From: an uncultured Paracoccaceae bacterium
Lineage (GTDB): Bacteria > Pseudomonadota > Alphaproteobacteria > Rhodobacterales > Rhodobacteraceae
Assembly (NCBI GenBank): GCA_947500825.1
Contig: CANMTR010000025.1
Span: forward strand, 1-34,994
Length of the DNA stretch: 34,994 nucleotides
Direction of reading: 5' to 3'
The position numbers and the translations under genes were made by a program. A model generated the notes under the pieces. That model was not told the DNA's origin and did no database searches. It was given only the letters and a program-made list of their open reading frames with translations. Positions within the stretch are counted from its first letter, which is position 1; each line of letters opens with the position of its first letter. Positions 7,931-15,320 of the stretch are shown in pieces.

Positions 7931-7964
7931 TTGACACGGATTTAATATCAACGATACATGATAT
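7931..7964 (+). promoter_or_regulatory. arsR promoter and candidate ArsR operator
   Basis: A consensus TTGACA (-35) at 7931-7936 is followed after 17 bases by ATACAT at 7954-7959 as a -10. Overlapping it is the inverted repeat ATATCA (7945-7950), 8 bases, TGATAT (7959-7964), ending directly at the ATG. ArsR bound here would cover the -10 region, which fits autorepression. The predicted transcript start falls at or next to the ATG. Confidence 0.6.
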
Positions 7965-8297
7965 ATGGATAATCGCGATGCCCTCTCTGCCTTCTCCGCC
8001 CTGAGCCAGCCCACGAGGCTCGACGTCTTCCGTCTTCTCATCAAGGCGGGGCCGGAGGGTATGAGCGCGGGGCGGATCGGAGAGGTGCTGAAGGTGCGCC
8101 AGAACACGCTGTCGGCCAACCTGACGGTGCTTCGCCACGCCGGGCTTGTGCGCAACCTGCGCGAGGGACGCTCGATCCGCTACTTCGCGGATTTCGACGG
8201 GGTCTCGAAGCTGTTGCGCTTTCTGCTCGAGGATTGCTGCGGCGGAGAGCCTGCGCTCTGCCAGCCGCTGATCGACGACATCGCCTGCGCCTGCTGA
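7965..8297 (+). CDS. arsR: ArsR-type arsenic-responsive repressor
   Basis: The protein has 110 residues with the winged helix typical of Ars[16 protein letters not shown] at about 12-26, then a recognition region [17 protein letters not shown] at about 46-62. The C-terminal end holds Cys91-Cys92 and Cys99 ([12 protein letters not shown]) plus Cys108 and Cys110. A CC-plus-C cluster at the C-terminus is the arsenite site in the Acidithiobacillus ferrooxidans type of ArsR, so As(III) sensing is inferred. No Shine-Dalgarno precedes the ATG, consistent with a leaderless start. It heads the operon with acr3, arsC and arsH. Confidence 0.9.
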   Translation: MDNRDALSAFSALSQPTRLDVFRLLIKAGPEGMSAGRIGEVLKVRQNTLSANLTVLRHAGLVRNLREGRSIRYFADFDGVSKLLRFLLEDCCGGEPALCQPLIDDIACAC

Positions 8298-8319
8298 AAG
8301 GCCGAAGGGAGCTTACATC

Positions 8320-9366
8320 ATGACCGATGCGACATCCGGCGCCTCCTCCCCGATGGGGGCGTTCGAGCGCTGGCTATCGCTATGGGTGGCGCTGGCCATC
8401 CTGGCGGGGCTGGCCCTCGGCTCGCTGGTCCCCGGCCTCTTCCAGGCCGTCGCGGCGGCGGAGATCGCCTCGATCAACCTCGTCGTCGCGGTGCTGATCT
8501 GGGCGATGGTCTACCCGATGATGGTCGGCGTGGATGTCGGGGCGGTCTCCCGGGTGGCGAAGCAGCCGAAGGGGCTGATGATCACGCTGGCGGTGAACTG
8601 GCTGATCAAGCCGTTCACCATGGCGGCGCTGGCGGTGCTCTTCTTCGAGGTCGTCTTCGCGCCCTTCATCGCGCCGGAGGACGCGGCGCAATACGTGGCC
8701 GGCCTGATCCTGCTCGGCGCCGCGCCCTGCACGGCGATGGTCTTCGTGTGGTCCCAGCTCACCCGCGGGGACGAGACCTACACGCTGGTGCAGGTCTCGG
8801 TGAACGACCTGATCATGATCGTCGCCTTCGCGCCCATCGTGGCCTTCCTGCTCGGCGTGACCGAGATCGCGGTGCCGTGGGAGACGCTGCTGCTCGCGAC
8901 GATCCTCTACGTCGTGCTGCCGCTGATCGCGGGGGTCGCGACACGCCAGGCCCTCGGGAGCCGCGACCGGATCGATGCCTTTACCGCGCGCGTGAAGCCG
9001 CTGTCGGCCATCGGGCTGATCGCCACGGTGGCGATCCTGTTCGGCCTGCAGGGCGGCGTGATCCTGAACCGCCCGCTGGTGATCGCCATGATCGCGGTGC
9101 CGATCCTCATCCAGAGCTACGGCATCTTCGCGCTGGCCTACGGGGCCGCGTGGGCGATGAAGGTGCCGCACCGGATCGCCGCGCCCTGCGCCATGATCGG
9201 CACGTCTAACTTCTTCGAGCTGGCGGTCGCCGTCGCCATCAGCCTCTTCGGCCTCAACTCGGGCGCGGCACTCGCCACCGTGGTGGGCGTGCTGGTCGAG
9301 GTGCCGGTGATGCTGTCGCTCGTGGCCTTCGCCAACCGCACCCGGTGCCGCTTCCAAGGAGCCTGA
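8320..9366 (+). CDS. acr3: ACR3-family arsenite efflux permease
   Basis: The protein has 348 residues with about ten membrane helices. The family landmarks are the conserved Cys137 in [15 protein letters not shown] and the segment [18 protein letters not shown] near residue 295, with its conserved Glu. It exports As(OH)3/arsenite across the inner membrane using the proton motive force. It starts 22 bases after the arsR stop, preceded by GAAGGGAG. It is followed by arsC after 3 bases. Length and motifs are intact. Confidence 0.93.
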   Translation: MTDATSGASSPMGAFERWLSLWVALAILAGLALGSLVPGLFQAVAAAEIASINLVVAVLIWAMVYPMMVGVDVGAVSRVAKQPKGLMITLAVNWLIKPFTMAALAVLFFEVVFAPFIAPEDAAQYVAGLILLGAAPCTAMVFVWSQLTRGDETYTLVQVSVNDLIMIVAFAPIVAFLLGVTEIAVPWETLLLATILYVVLPLIAGVATRQALGSRDRIDAFTARVKPLSAIGLIATVAILFGLQGGVILNRPLVIAMIAVPILIQSYGIFALAYGAAWAMKVPHRIAAPCAMIGTSNFFELAVAVAISLFGLNSGAALATVVGVLVEVPVMLSLVAFANRTRCRFQGA

Positions 9367-9369
9367 TCC

Positions 9370-9768
9370 ATGGTCACCATCTACCACAATCCCGATTGCG
9401 GCACGTCGCGCAACACGCTCGCCATGATCCGGCATGCGGGGATCGAGCCGGACGTGATCCTCTACCTCGAAACGCCGCCCACGCGGGACCGGCTGGAGGC
9501 GCTGATCGCCGCCATGGGGATCGCCCCGCGCGCGCTTTTGCGCCGCAAGGGCACGCCTTACGACGATCTCGGGCTCGACGATCCCGCGCTGACGGATGCG
9601 GACCTGATCGACGCGATGATGGCGCACCCGATCCTCATCAACCGCCCCATCGTGGTCGGGCCGAAGGGCGCTCGCCTTTGCCGCCCATCGGAGGAGGTCC
9701 TGGGCGTCCTCGAAAGCCCCGGCACCGGCCCCTTCACCAAGGAAGACGGCGAGGTCGTGCGCCCGTGA
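9370..9768 (+). CDS. arsC: Arsenate reductase, glutaredoxin-linked type
   Basis: The protein has 132 residues and begins [14 protein letters not shown], placing the catalytic Cys at residue 10 of this thioredoxin-fold family. A downstream [10 protein letters not shown] segment carries the arginine expected in the active site, and [10 protein letters not shown] is the conserved late motif. It reduces arsenate to arsenite with glutathione and glutaredoxin, feeding the Acr3 exporter. The gene lies 3 bases after acr3, and its TGA overlaps the GTG start of arsH (GTGA). Confidence 0.92.
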   Translation: MVTIYHNPDCGTSRNTLAMIRHAGIEPDVILYLETPPTRDRLEALIAAMGIAPRALLRRKGTPYDDLGLDDPALTDADLIDAMMAHPILINRPIVVGPKGARLCRPSEEVLGVLESPGTGPFTKEDGEVVRP

Positions 9769-10481
9769 CCGGACTGCCCGATCTGCCCAATATCGACCCG
9801 GACCACCTGCACCGGATCGACCCTGCCACCTACGCCGCGCCCGGCGACGACGGGCATGCGCCGCGCCTCCTGGTCCTCTACGGCTCCCTGCGCGCCCGTT
9901 CCTATTCCCGCCTCGCCGCGGAGGAGGCGGCACGACTGCTCACGTGGTTCGGGGCGGAGGTGCGCCTGTTCGATCCGACCGGCCTGCCGCTGCCCGACGG
10001 CGCGCCCGACGATCACCCCAAGGTCGCGGAACTGCGCGATCTGGCCACGTGGTCCGAAGGCATGGTCTGGTCCTCGCCCGAACGGCACGGCGCCATGTCG
10101 GGCCTCATGAAGGCGCAGATCGACTGGATACCCCTCTCGCTCGGCGGCGTGCGGCCCACGCAAGGCAAGACGCTGGCCTTGATGCAGGTCTGCGGCGGCT
10201 CGCAGAGCTTCAATACCGTCAACCAGATGCGCATCCTCGGCCGCTGGATGCGGATGGTGACGATCCCGAACCAGTCCTCCGTTCCCAAGGCCTGGGACGA
10301 GTTCGACGAGGCCGGCCGGATGCGCGCCTCCCCGCTCTACATGCGCATCGTCGACGTCATGGAAGAGCTGATGAAGTTCACCCTGATGACGCGCGGGCGA
10401 GCCGCCCTGACCGATCGCTATTCCGAGCGGGTCGAGAGCGCCGGGGCGGTGTCGAAGCGGGTGAACCAGGGCCGGATCTGA
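9765..10481 (+). CDS. arsH: ArsH, NADPH-FMN organoarsenical oxidoreductase
   Basis: The protein has 238 residues from a GTG start that overlaps the arsC stop; the N-terminus [16 protein letters not shown] is the usual ArsH beginning. The flavodoxin-like FMN site is visible ([18 protein letters not shown] at about residues 37-54), followed by [20 protein letters not shown] and the [18 protein letters not shown] stretch. ArsH enzymes oxidise trivalent methylated and aromatic arsenicals and also reduce quinones or azo dyes. It is the last gene of the ars operon. Confidence 0.92.
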   Translation: MTGLPDLPNIDPDHLHRIDPATYAAPGDDGHAPRLLVLYGSLRARSYSRLAAEEAARLLTWFGAEVRLFDPTGLPLPDGAPDDHPKVAELRDLATWSEGMVWSSPERHGAMSGLMKAQIDWIPLSLGGVRPTQGKTLALMQVCGGSQSFNTVNQMRILGRWMRMVTIPNQSSVPKAWDEFDEAGRMRASPLYMRIVDVMEELMKFTLMTRGRAALTDRYSERVESAGAVSKRVNQGRI

Positions 10482-10511
10482 GGCCGGGCGCTGCAGCACG
10501 GGCCCACGCGG

Positions 10512-10543
10512 GGCCGCCCGCCGCGCCGACCGCGGGGGCGGCC
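10512..10543. terminator. Strong hairpin between convergent arsH and chrA
   Basis: GGCCGCCC at 10512-10519 pairs with GGGCGGCC at 10536-10543, and inside it CCGCG (10521-10525) pairs with CGCGG (10531-10535) around a 5-base loop, leaving one bulged base. It lies between the arsH stop (10481) and the chrA stop (10584), so it can end transcription from both sides. Confidence 0.55.
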
Positions 10544-10583
10544 TGCCGTCGAAAGCCGGTATGCCGAGCCTCCATGCCTCCCC

Positions 10584-11792
10584 TCATGCCGCCAGCGCCA
10601 GCCCGACACCGCCGAGGGCCGCGACGATCACCACCGCCCAGGGCGGCGTCTTCCACGCCGCGAGCAGGACGAAGCACAGGAGCGCCAGCGCGAAGTCCCG
10701 CATGTCGCCGATGGCACCGGTGAAGACGGGGGAATAGAGCGCCGCCCCGAGGATGCCGACGACCGCGGCATTGGCCCCCTGCATCAGCGATTGCGCCCGG
10801 GGCCTGGACCGGAACCGGTCCCAGAAGGGCAGCACCCCGAGCAGGAGCAGGAAGCCCGGGAGAAACACGGCGACGAGCGCGATCGCCGCCCCGGCGATGC
10901 CATTCGGCGCTGGGCCGAGGACGGCGCCGAGATAGGCCGCGAAGGTGAAGAGCGGGCCGGGCACCGCCTGGGCCGCACCGTAGCCGGCGAGAAACGCGTC
11001 CGGCGTGACCCAGCCGGGGGCGACCGTCTCCGCCTGGAGGAGCGGCAGGACGACATGACCGCCCCCGAACACCAGCGCCCCCGACCGGTAGAAGCCGTCG
11101 ACGAGGGCCAGGGTCTGCGATCCGCCCGCGACGAGCGGCAGAACGACGAGGAGAGCTGCGAACGCCGCGAGGCAGGGGCCGGCCTGGCGGCGGCGGACGG
11201 GCATCGGGACGTGACGGCCGATCTCCTTTTGGGCTCCCCTGCCCAGGATCAGGCCGGCAATGGCGCCGACGCAGATGGCCCCCACCATCCCCAGGGCGCC
11301 GGGCAGGAACGCCAGTGTGGCCACCGCGGCGACCGCGATGCCCGCCCGTTCCCGGTCCGGGCACAGGTTTCTCGCCATCCCCCAGACCGCCTGCGCCACG
11401 ATGGCCACGGCGACGATCTTGAGCCCGTCCAGCGCGCCCGTCCCGATCGGCCCCGACATCGTCGCGGCGGTCAGGGCGAAGACGAGCAGGAGCAGGGCGG
11501 AGGGCAGGGTAAAGGCAGTGAAGGCCGCGAGCGCCCCCAGCCACCCCGCGCGCATGAGCCCGAGGGCGAAGCCAACCTGGCTCGACGCCGGGCCGGGAAG
11601 AAACTGGCACAGCGCCACCAGGTCGGCATAGGCGGTATCGGAGAGCCAGCCGCGCCGCGTCACGAACTCGTCCCGGAAATAGCCCAGATGGGCGATCGGC
11701 CCGCCGAAGGCGGTCAGGCCCAGCTTCAGGAAGGCCGCGAACACCTCGCCCGGACTGCCCTGGAGAGAGGCCACGTCGGTCTCGTCCGTCAT
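10584..11792 (-). CDS. chrA: Chromate efflux transporter ChrA (two-domain)
   Basis: The protein has 402 residues, the length of a long-chain CHR protein with two homologous halves. Half one has LGLTAFGGPIAHLGYF and LCQFLPGPASSQVGFALG near residues 22-75. Half two has SGALVFGGGHVVLPLLQ and YGAAQAVPGPLFTFAAYLG. The paired FGGP/FGGGH and PGP motifs are the CHR signature. It exports chromate from the cytoplasm. I chose the ATG at 11792 because it overlaps the TGA of the PadR gene (ATGA) and has GGGAG upstream; longer forms are not needed. No chrB gene is adjacent. Confidence 0.9.
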   Translation of the reverse strand: MTDETDVASLQGSPGEVFAAFLKLGLTAFGGPIAHLGYFRDEFVTRRGWLSDTAYADLVALCQFLPGPASSQVGFALGLMRAGWLGALAAFTAFTLPSALLLLVFALTAATMSGPIGTGALDGLKIVAVAIVAQAVWGMARNLCPDRERAGIAVAAVATLAFLPGALGMVGAICVGAIAGLILGRGAQKEIGRHVPMPVRRRQAGPCLAAFAALLVVLPLVAGGSQTLALVDGFYRSGALVFGGGHVVLPLLQAETVAPGWVTPDAFLAGYGAAQAVPGPLFTFAAYLGAVLGPAPNGIAGAAIALVAVFLPGFLLLLGVLPFWDRFRSRPRAQSLMQGANAAVVGILGAALYSPVFTGAIGDMRDFALALLCFVLLAAWKTPPWAVVIVAALGGVGLALAA

Positions 11793-12091
11793 TCCGCTCC
11801 CGCCTTTCCCCTTGGCTCGTCGGGTCGGGCGCGGGCGACGGCCAGTCCGCCACGCCCCCTGCCGGTGATCGCGTGGAACCTGCAAGACGTGCGACCCTCG
11901 CGCTCCGTCTCGCCGGTCAGACAGCCGTCACGTTCCGGCGTCGCCAGCATCGGATAGAGCGTTCCGGGCGAGATGCGGGAGCCATGACGCGCAAGCTCGT
12001 CGATCATCCACTGGCCGTAGACCGGGTGCTCTTCCGCGGGATGCAGGATGTGCAGCCGGACGAGGCCTGACGGCAGATCATGGTGCTCCAT
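11789..12091 (-). CDS. PadR-family regulator of chrA
   Basis: The protein has 100 residues. MEHHDLPSGLVRLHILHPAEE and then GQWMIDELARHGSRISPGTLYPML (split as GQWMIDELARHG and SRISPGTLYPML) give the PadR winged helix with its SPGTLYPxL recognition motif. The wing GCLTGETEREGRTSCRFHAIT follows. The ATG at 12091 is preferred over a TTG four codons upstream. It is short but complete, and its stop overlaps the chrA start, so the two are co-translated. Small PadR proteins paired with ChrA are known in other bacteria; control by chromate or oxidation is inferred. Confidence 0.85.
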   Translation of the reverse strand: MEHHDLPSGLVRLHILHPAEEHPVYGQWMIDELARHGSRISPGTLYPMLATPERDGCLTGETEREGRTSCRFHAITGRGRGGLAVARARPDEPRGKAGAE

Positions 12092-12120
12092 CCGGTCCGG
12101 CAAGCCTGCACCTTCGCAAT

Positions 12121-12139
12121 CCGATATCGGGTTTCGATA
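12121..12139. promoter_or_regulatory. Candidate PadR operator upstream of padR-chrA
   Basis: TATCG (12125-12129), 5 bases, CGATA (12135-12139) form an inverted repeat, overlapping the palindrome CCGATATCGG at 12121-12130. It lies about 30 bases upstream of the PadR start. A related GATATCGGG occurs at 12332-12340, just before the divergent transporter gene. Confidence 0.5.
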
Positions 12140-12361
12140 AACAAGTCGCCCCGCCTGCCGTCAAGAAGGGCATCCGCCACCCGGTGCGATCCCGGCGCCC
12201 GGCGCGAAACGCGGAGGCGCTGCCGCAAATGCCGTGGAAGGCGCCGTTCCGCTGTTCCTCCGCGACACCCGAAAGCGCGGCCGACAAGGCGTGCCATCGC
12301 CGCATCGGCACCTTACACATCGGCCCGGACGGATATCGGGAACAAGGTGGATGCCCCGGAA

Positions 12362-13306
12362 ATGCGCGACGCCCTGGAGCTGATCGAGAACAACCTGCTG
12401 CTCCTGGCGATCGGCGCCACCACGCTCGGCCTGGTCTTTCCGGCGGCGGGGATCGTGCTGGAACCCGCGATCGGCCCGCTCCTGGCGCTGCTCATCCTGG
12501 TCATCAGCCTGACCTTCGACGCGGGCGCGGTGCGGATCGTGCTTCGCCGACCCGACCGTCAGCTCTGGGCGTTCGGGCTCGTCTACGGCCCGATGTCGCT
12601 GGCGGGCTGGCTGACCGGGCGCCTCTTCTTCGGCACCGGGCCGCTCGCCGCGGGGCAGGCGCTGGTGGGGATGCTGCCCACCGACGTCTCGGCGCCCCTT
12701 CTCGTCCTGCTCGCGCGCGGAAACGTGGCGCTGGCCGCCGTGCTGAACGCCGTCAACACCGCGGTTTCGCCCTTCGTCATCCCGTTCCTGTTCCTGTGGG
12801 TCACGGGGCTGGAACTGACCGTTCCCGTGGGAGCGGTGGTTTTTGAGCTGGTCCTGGTCGTTCTGGTGCCGACGGTGATCGGGGTATGGCTGCGCACGCG
12901 CTTTCCGGCGCGGGTCTCGCGCCTCGACGTCGCCTGGCCCGCGCTCGGCTCGGTGCTCTACCTCGCCCTGCTGCTGGCCGTGGTCGGACCCAACGCCGCG
13001 ACGATCCTCGGCTACGGGTGGTCCGCGGTCCCGATCGCCCTGGCGGCGCTGGTGCTGAACCTGATCGGCTATGCCGTGGGCATGACCGCCAGGCTCTTCG
13101 CCGCGGACCGGGAGGAGCTGATCGCCTTCCTGTTCATCACCAGCAAGAAGGAATTCAGCATCGCGGCCGCCTTCGTGGCCGCGTCGGGCCTGCCGTCCGA
13201 GGTCGCCGTTCCGGCCGCGTTCTTCGCCGTGGTCCAGATGATCACCTCGCCCCTCGCGGCAAGGATGCTCGCGAAGTCGGGGCGCGCGGCACCCGGCGCT
13301 TCCTGA
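12362..13306 (+). CDS. Bile acid:sodium symporter-like (BASS/ACR3 superfamily) transporter
   Basis: The protein has 314 residues and about nine or ten membrane helices. Features of the BASS superfamily are visible: LLALLILVISLTFDAGAVR, the PTDVSAPLLVLLARGN loop with helix-breaking prolines, and FITSKKEFSIAAAFVAASG in the position where ACR3 proteins have their conserved Glu motif. It lacks the ACR3 PCT Cys, so arsenite export is not indicated; the substrate is unknown. The start is uncertain: ATG 12362 has AGGTGG upstream, and an in-frame GTG at 12347 is also possible. It is divergent from padR-chrA. The 12104-12346 gap holds only the operator-like repeats. Confidence 0.75.
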   Translation: MRDALELIENNLLLLAIGATTLGLVFPAAGIVLEPAIGPLLALLILVISLTFDAGAVRIVLRRPDRQLWAFGLVYGPMSLAGWLTGRLFFGTGPLAAGQALVGMLPTDVSAPLLVLLARGNVALAAVLNAVNTAVSPFVIPFLFLWVTGLELTVPVGAVVFELVLVVLVPTVIGVWLRTRFPARVSRLDVAWPALGSVLYLALLLAVVGPNAATILGYGWSAVPIALAALVLNLIGYAVGMTARLFAADREELIAFLFITSKKEFSIAAAFVAASGLPSEVAVPAAFFAVVQMITSPLAARMLAKSGRAAPGAS

Positions 13307-13432
13307 GCGCCGGCCCGTCGCGACGAGGCTCCTCACGGGCATTCACCGCCCGGCGACCCGGCGGCAGCGGCGCGGGACAGCACGGCACGTCTCGGGTATG
13401 TTGGTTCACATGACCCTGGCCGAAATCGCCCC

Positions 13433-13828
13433 ATGACAGTGCTCGCCCGGTGCCTTTCCATGGTTCTGCTCGCCGCCGTGATCCTTGCGGCGTCGCTGGC
13501 GCAAGCGCATGGCACGGCGACCGGCGGTGGGATCGGCAACCCCTCCCACATGTCCCATGCGAGCGACGAGGGGCGATCCTCCGACGGGACCGGGCAGGGC
13601 GAAACCTGCGGTCTCTGCGGCCCGGGGATGTCGGGCGATTGCACGATGACCCTCTGCCACCCCGAGCTTGCCACGGCGAGCGCGCTTATGGCCGCTCGGG
13701 GCGTGGCGGATCGGCACGATCTCGATCCGGCGCGGGGCCGGCCGGGCAGGGCCACGGAGGTTCTGACACCTCCGCCCCGGCTTCCTGTGCAGCCCAGACG
13801 ACAGCTCATTCCCACAGGAGACGTCCCG
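13433..13828 (+). other. In-frame segment: putative small secreted Cys-rich protein without its own stop
   Basis: From ATG 13433 the frame reads a clear signal peptide (CLSMVLLAAVILAASLAQAHG), then His/Met-containing sequence, a CGLCGPGMSGDCTMTLC cluster and a PPPRLPV end. No stop intervenes before the DUF305 start at 13829 in the same frame. It may be a separate small metal-related secreted protein that lost its stop, or the N-terminal part of a 294-residue fusion. The Shine-Dalgarno before 13433 is weak. A 12-codon frame (13398-13436) ends in a TGA overlapping this ATG. Confidence 0.4.
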
Positions 13829-14317
13829 ATGACCCCCCAGACGACCCTCGCGGCGAGCGCCTTCGCGTGTCTCGCCTTCGCCGCCCCCGCGCTTTCGCAG
13901 GATCAGCAGATGTTCGAGCTGCCCAAGCAGTGCTCCGGAATGGCCATGTCCGGGATGGATGGGCCGGATACGCCCGGCACCACGACGGGCCACGACACGG
14001 ATCACGACACCGATCACGGCATGGACACGGGCGAAGGCGACGCCCGACACGACATGATGCCGGACCATGTCCGCGAGAACATGCGCAAGATGCTCCTGAC
14101 CATGCCCGCCATGCGCCGGGGCATGATGCAGCAGGACGCCGACATCGCCTTTGCCTGCGGCATGATCGCCCATCACCAGGCGGCCATAGACATGGCCGAG
14201 GTGGTGCTCGACCACGGCGAGAATGCACAGATGCGCAGCCTGGCCGAAGAGATCATCGCCGTTCAGGAGGAAGAGATCGACGCCATGACGACGTGGCTCG
14301 AAGACGCCTCCGGCTGA
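13829..14317 (+). CDS. DUF305 secreted protein
   Basis: The protein has 162 residues. A signal peptide (LAASAFACLAFAAPALSQ) ends near residue 23. A His/Asp-rich linker follows (HDTDHDTDHGMDTGEG), then the DUF305 core: QQDADIAFACGMIAHHQAAI and DMAEVVLDHG at about residues 102-131, and the EEIIAVQEEEIDAM helix. The HH pair and methionine-rich region suggest metal binding, and the family is often found with copper or other metal resistance genes; no enzyme activity is known. The start is set by CAGGAG about 9 bases before the ATG and by the signal peptide. A longer in-frame form from 13433 is also open. Confidence 0.85.
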   Translation: MTPQTTLAASAFACLAFAAPALSQDQQMFELPKQCSGMAMSGMDGPDTPGTTTGHDTDHDTDHGMDTGEGDARHDMMPDHVRENMRKMLLTMPAMRRGMMQQDADIAFACGMIAHHQAAIDMAEVVLDHGENAQMRSLAEEIIAVQEEEIDAMTTWLEDASG

Positions 14318-14320
14318 TCG

Positions 14321-14353
14321 GATTGGCCGTGCGACGCGCTCGCACGGCCAATC
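14321..14353 (+). terminator. Perfect 14-bp stem hairpin after the DUF305 gene
   Basis: GATTGGCCGTGCGA (14321-14334), loop CGCGC, TCGCACGGCCAATC (14340-14353) is a perfect inverted repeat starting 4 bases after the DUF305 stop. There is no T-run after it, so it may act as an intrinsic terminator of the GC-rich type or protect the 3' end of the message. Confidence 0.6.
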
Positions 14354-14442
14354 CCGTTGCGCGGACCGAACGGCCGGTCTTTCCGGCGTTTTGCATGGAC
14401 GACCGCGAGGGAGGCCACCGCTCCCGGAATACGAGGCCGCCC

Positions 14443-14469
14443 GGGGTCCTTGCGAAAAACGCGGACCCC
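14443..14469. repeat. Second hairpin in the DUF305-methyltransferase gap
   Basis: GGGGTCC and GGACCCC pair around an inner stem GCG-AAAAA-CGC with a two-T bulge. It sits mid-way in the 321-base gap (14318-14638), which holds no gene that I can support. It could be a terminator or a structured leader for the methyltransferase gene. Confidence 0.4.
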
Positions 14470-14638
14470 CCGCGCCAGGCAGCGAGGCCGCGCGGTCCCC
14501 GTTCCGGATCGGCGTGGCGGTCGGCCGCGAAGGCCTCCATGATCCCGGTGGGCCTCGTCACGAGGACCGGAGGGGCGGGCGCGTCGCCACAGGGGCCGCT
14601 CGATCCCCTTCCGGCACCGGAACGGATCGGAGAAGCGG

Positions 14639-15253
14639 ATGCGAGTCTACGACAGGTATATCCTCCCCCGACTGACGCATCTGGCGATGCGTCAGGACCT
14701 CTTGCTTCCCTACCGCCTCCGGGCCGTCTCCGGCGCGAAGGGGCGCGTTCTCGAGATCGGCATCGGGTCGGGCCTGAACCTGCCCCTGTACCCCAACGCG
14801 GTAGAGCACGTGGTCGGCCTCGACCCTTCGCCGGAACTGCTCGGCCTGATCGACACCGCATCCGGCAAGGCCCCTCCCGACGTGGATCTCGTCAGGGGCG
14901 CCGCCGAAGACCTGCCGCTGGAAGACGCGACGTTCGACTGCGTGATCGCCTCCTGGACGCTGTGCAGCGTCTCTAACCCCCGGCGGGCCCTCTCCGAGAT
15001 CCGGCGCGTGCTCAAGCCGGGGGGCACGTTCGGTTTCGTCGAACACGGCCTGTCGCCGGAGGCGGGGGTGCGCAAATGGCAGCGCCGGCTGACACCGCTC
15101 TGGTGCCGCTGCGCCGGAAACTGCCACCTCGACCGCGATCCCGCCGCGATGGTGGAGGAGAGCGGCCTGCGGACCGCGCGGCTCGAGACCGGATATGCCC
15201 CCGGCCCGAGACCTTTCACCTTCATGTACGAAGGCCTCTCGCACCGCGATTGA
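14639..15253 (+). CDS. Class I SAM-dependent methyltransferase, METTL7-like
   Basis: The protein has 204 residues. The SAM-binding motif VLEIGIGSGLNLPLYP lies at about residues 37-52, a motif-II acidic end GLDPSPE near 61-67, and motif IV CVIASWTLCSV with the post-motif RVLKPGG. The N-terminus (YDRYILPRLTHLAM) and the C-terminal WCRCAGNCHLDRD stretch resemble METTL7-type methyltransferases, whose animal members methylate thiols. It lacks the spaced Cys set expected of arsenite methyltransferase ArsM. GGAG lies 6 bases upstream of the ATG. It sits inside the metal island; substrate unknown. Confidence 0.8.
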   Translation: MRVYDRYILPRLTHLAMRQDLLLPYRLRAVSGAKGRVLEIGIGSGLNLPLYPNAVEHVVGLDPSPELLGLIDTASGKAPPDVDLVRGAAEDLPLEDATFDCVIASWTLCSVSNPRRALSEIRRVLKPGGTFGFVEHGLSPEAGVRKWQRRLTPLWCRCAGNCHLDRDPAAMVEESGLRTARLETGYAPGPRPFTFMYEGLSHRD

Positions 15254-15320
15254 CGGTTCCGGTCGAGCAGGGTGCACCGCTGCGAACGCGCCAGCCGGGC
15301 TATCGGCGGCGATCCCGCCC

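Noticed and set aside
7137-8138. A 333-codon version of the TetR protein
   Set aside because: The extra N-terminal part reads through the IS relic and arsR on the wrong strand; the AGGAGG-led ATG at 7661 gives a normal-length TetR.
9345-10481. A longer ArsH starting inside acr3
   Set aside because: The first 140 codons are a shifted frame of arsC; the GTG overlapping the arsC stop gives the normal ArsH N-terminus.
13398-13436. A 12-codon leader peptide ending at the 13433 start
   Set aside because: The overlap of stop and start is real, but there is no attenuator structure or ribosome binding site to support a function.
13433-14976. A long open frame overlapping DUF305 and extending to 14976
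   Set aside because: It is a shifted-frame reading of the DUF305 and methyltransferase genes, rich in Arg, Pro and Gly, with no domain; the real genes have signal peptides, motifs and ribosome binding sites.
14639-15253. Calling the methyltransferase ArsM
   Set aside because: It lacks the set of conserved arsenic-binding cysteines and the length of ArsM; its ends look METTL7-like.
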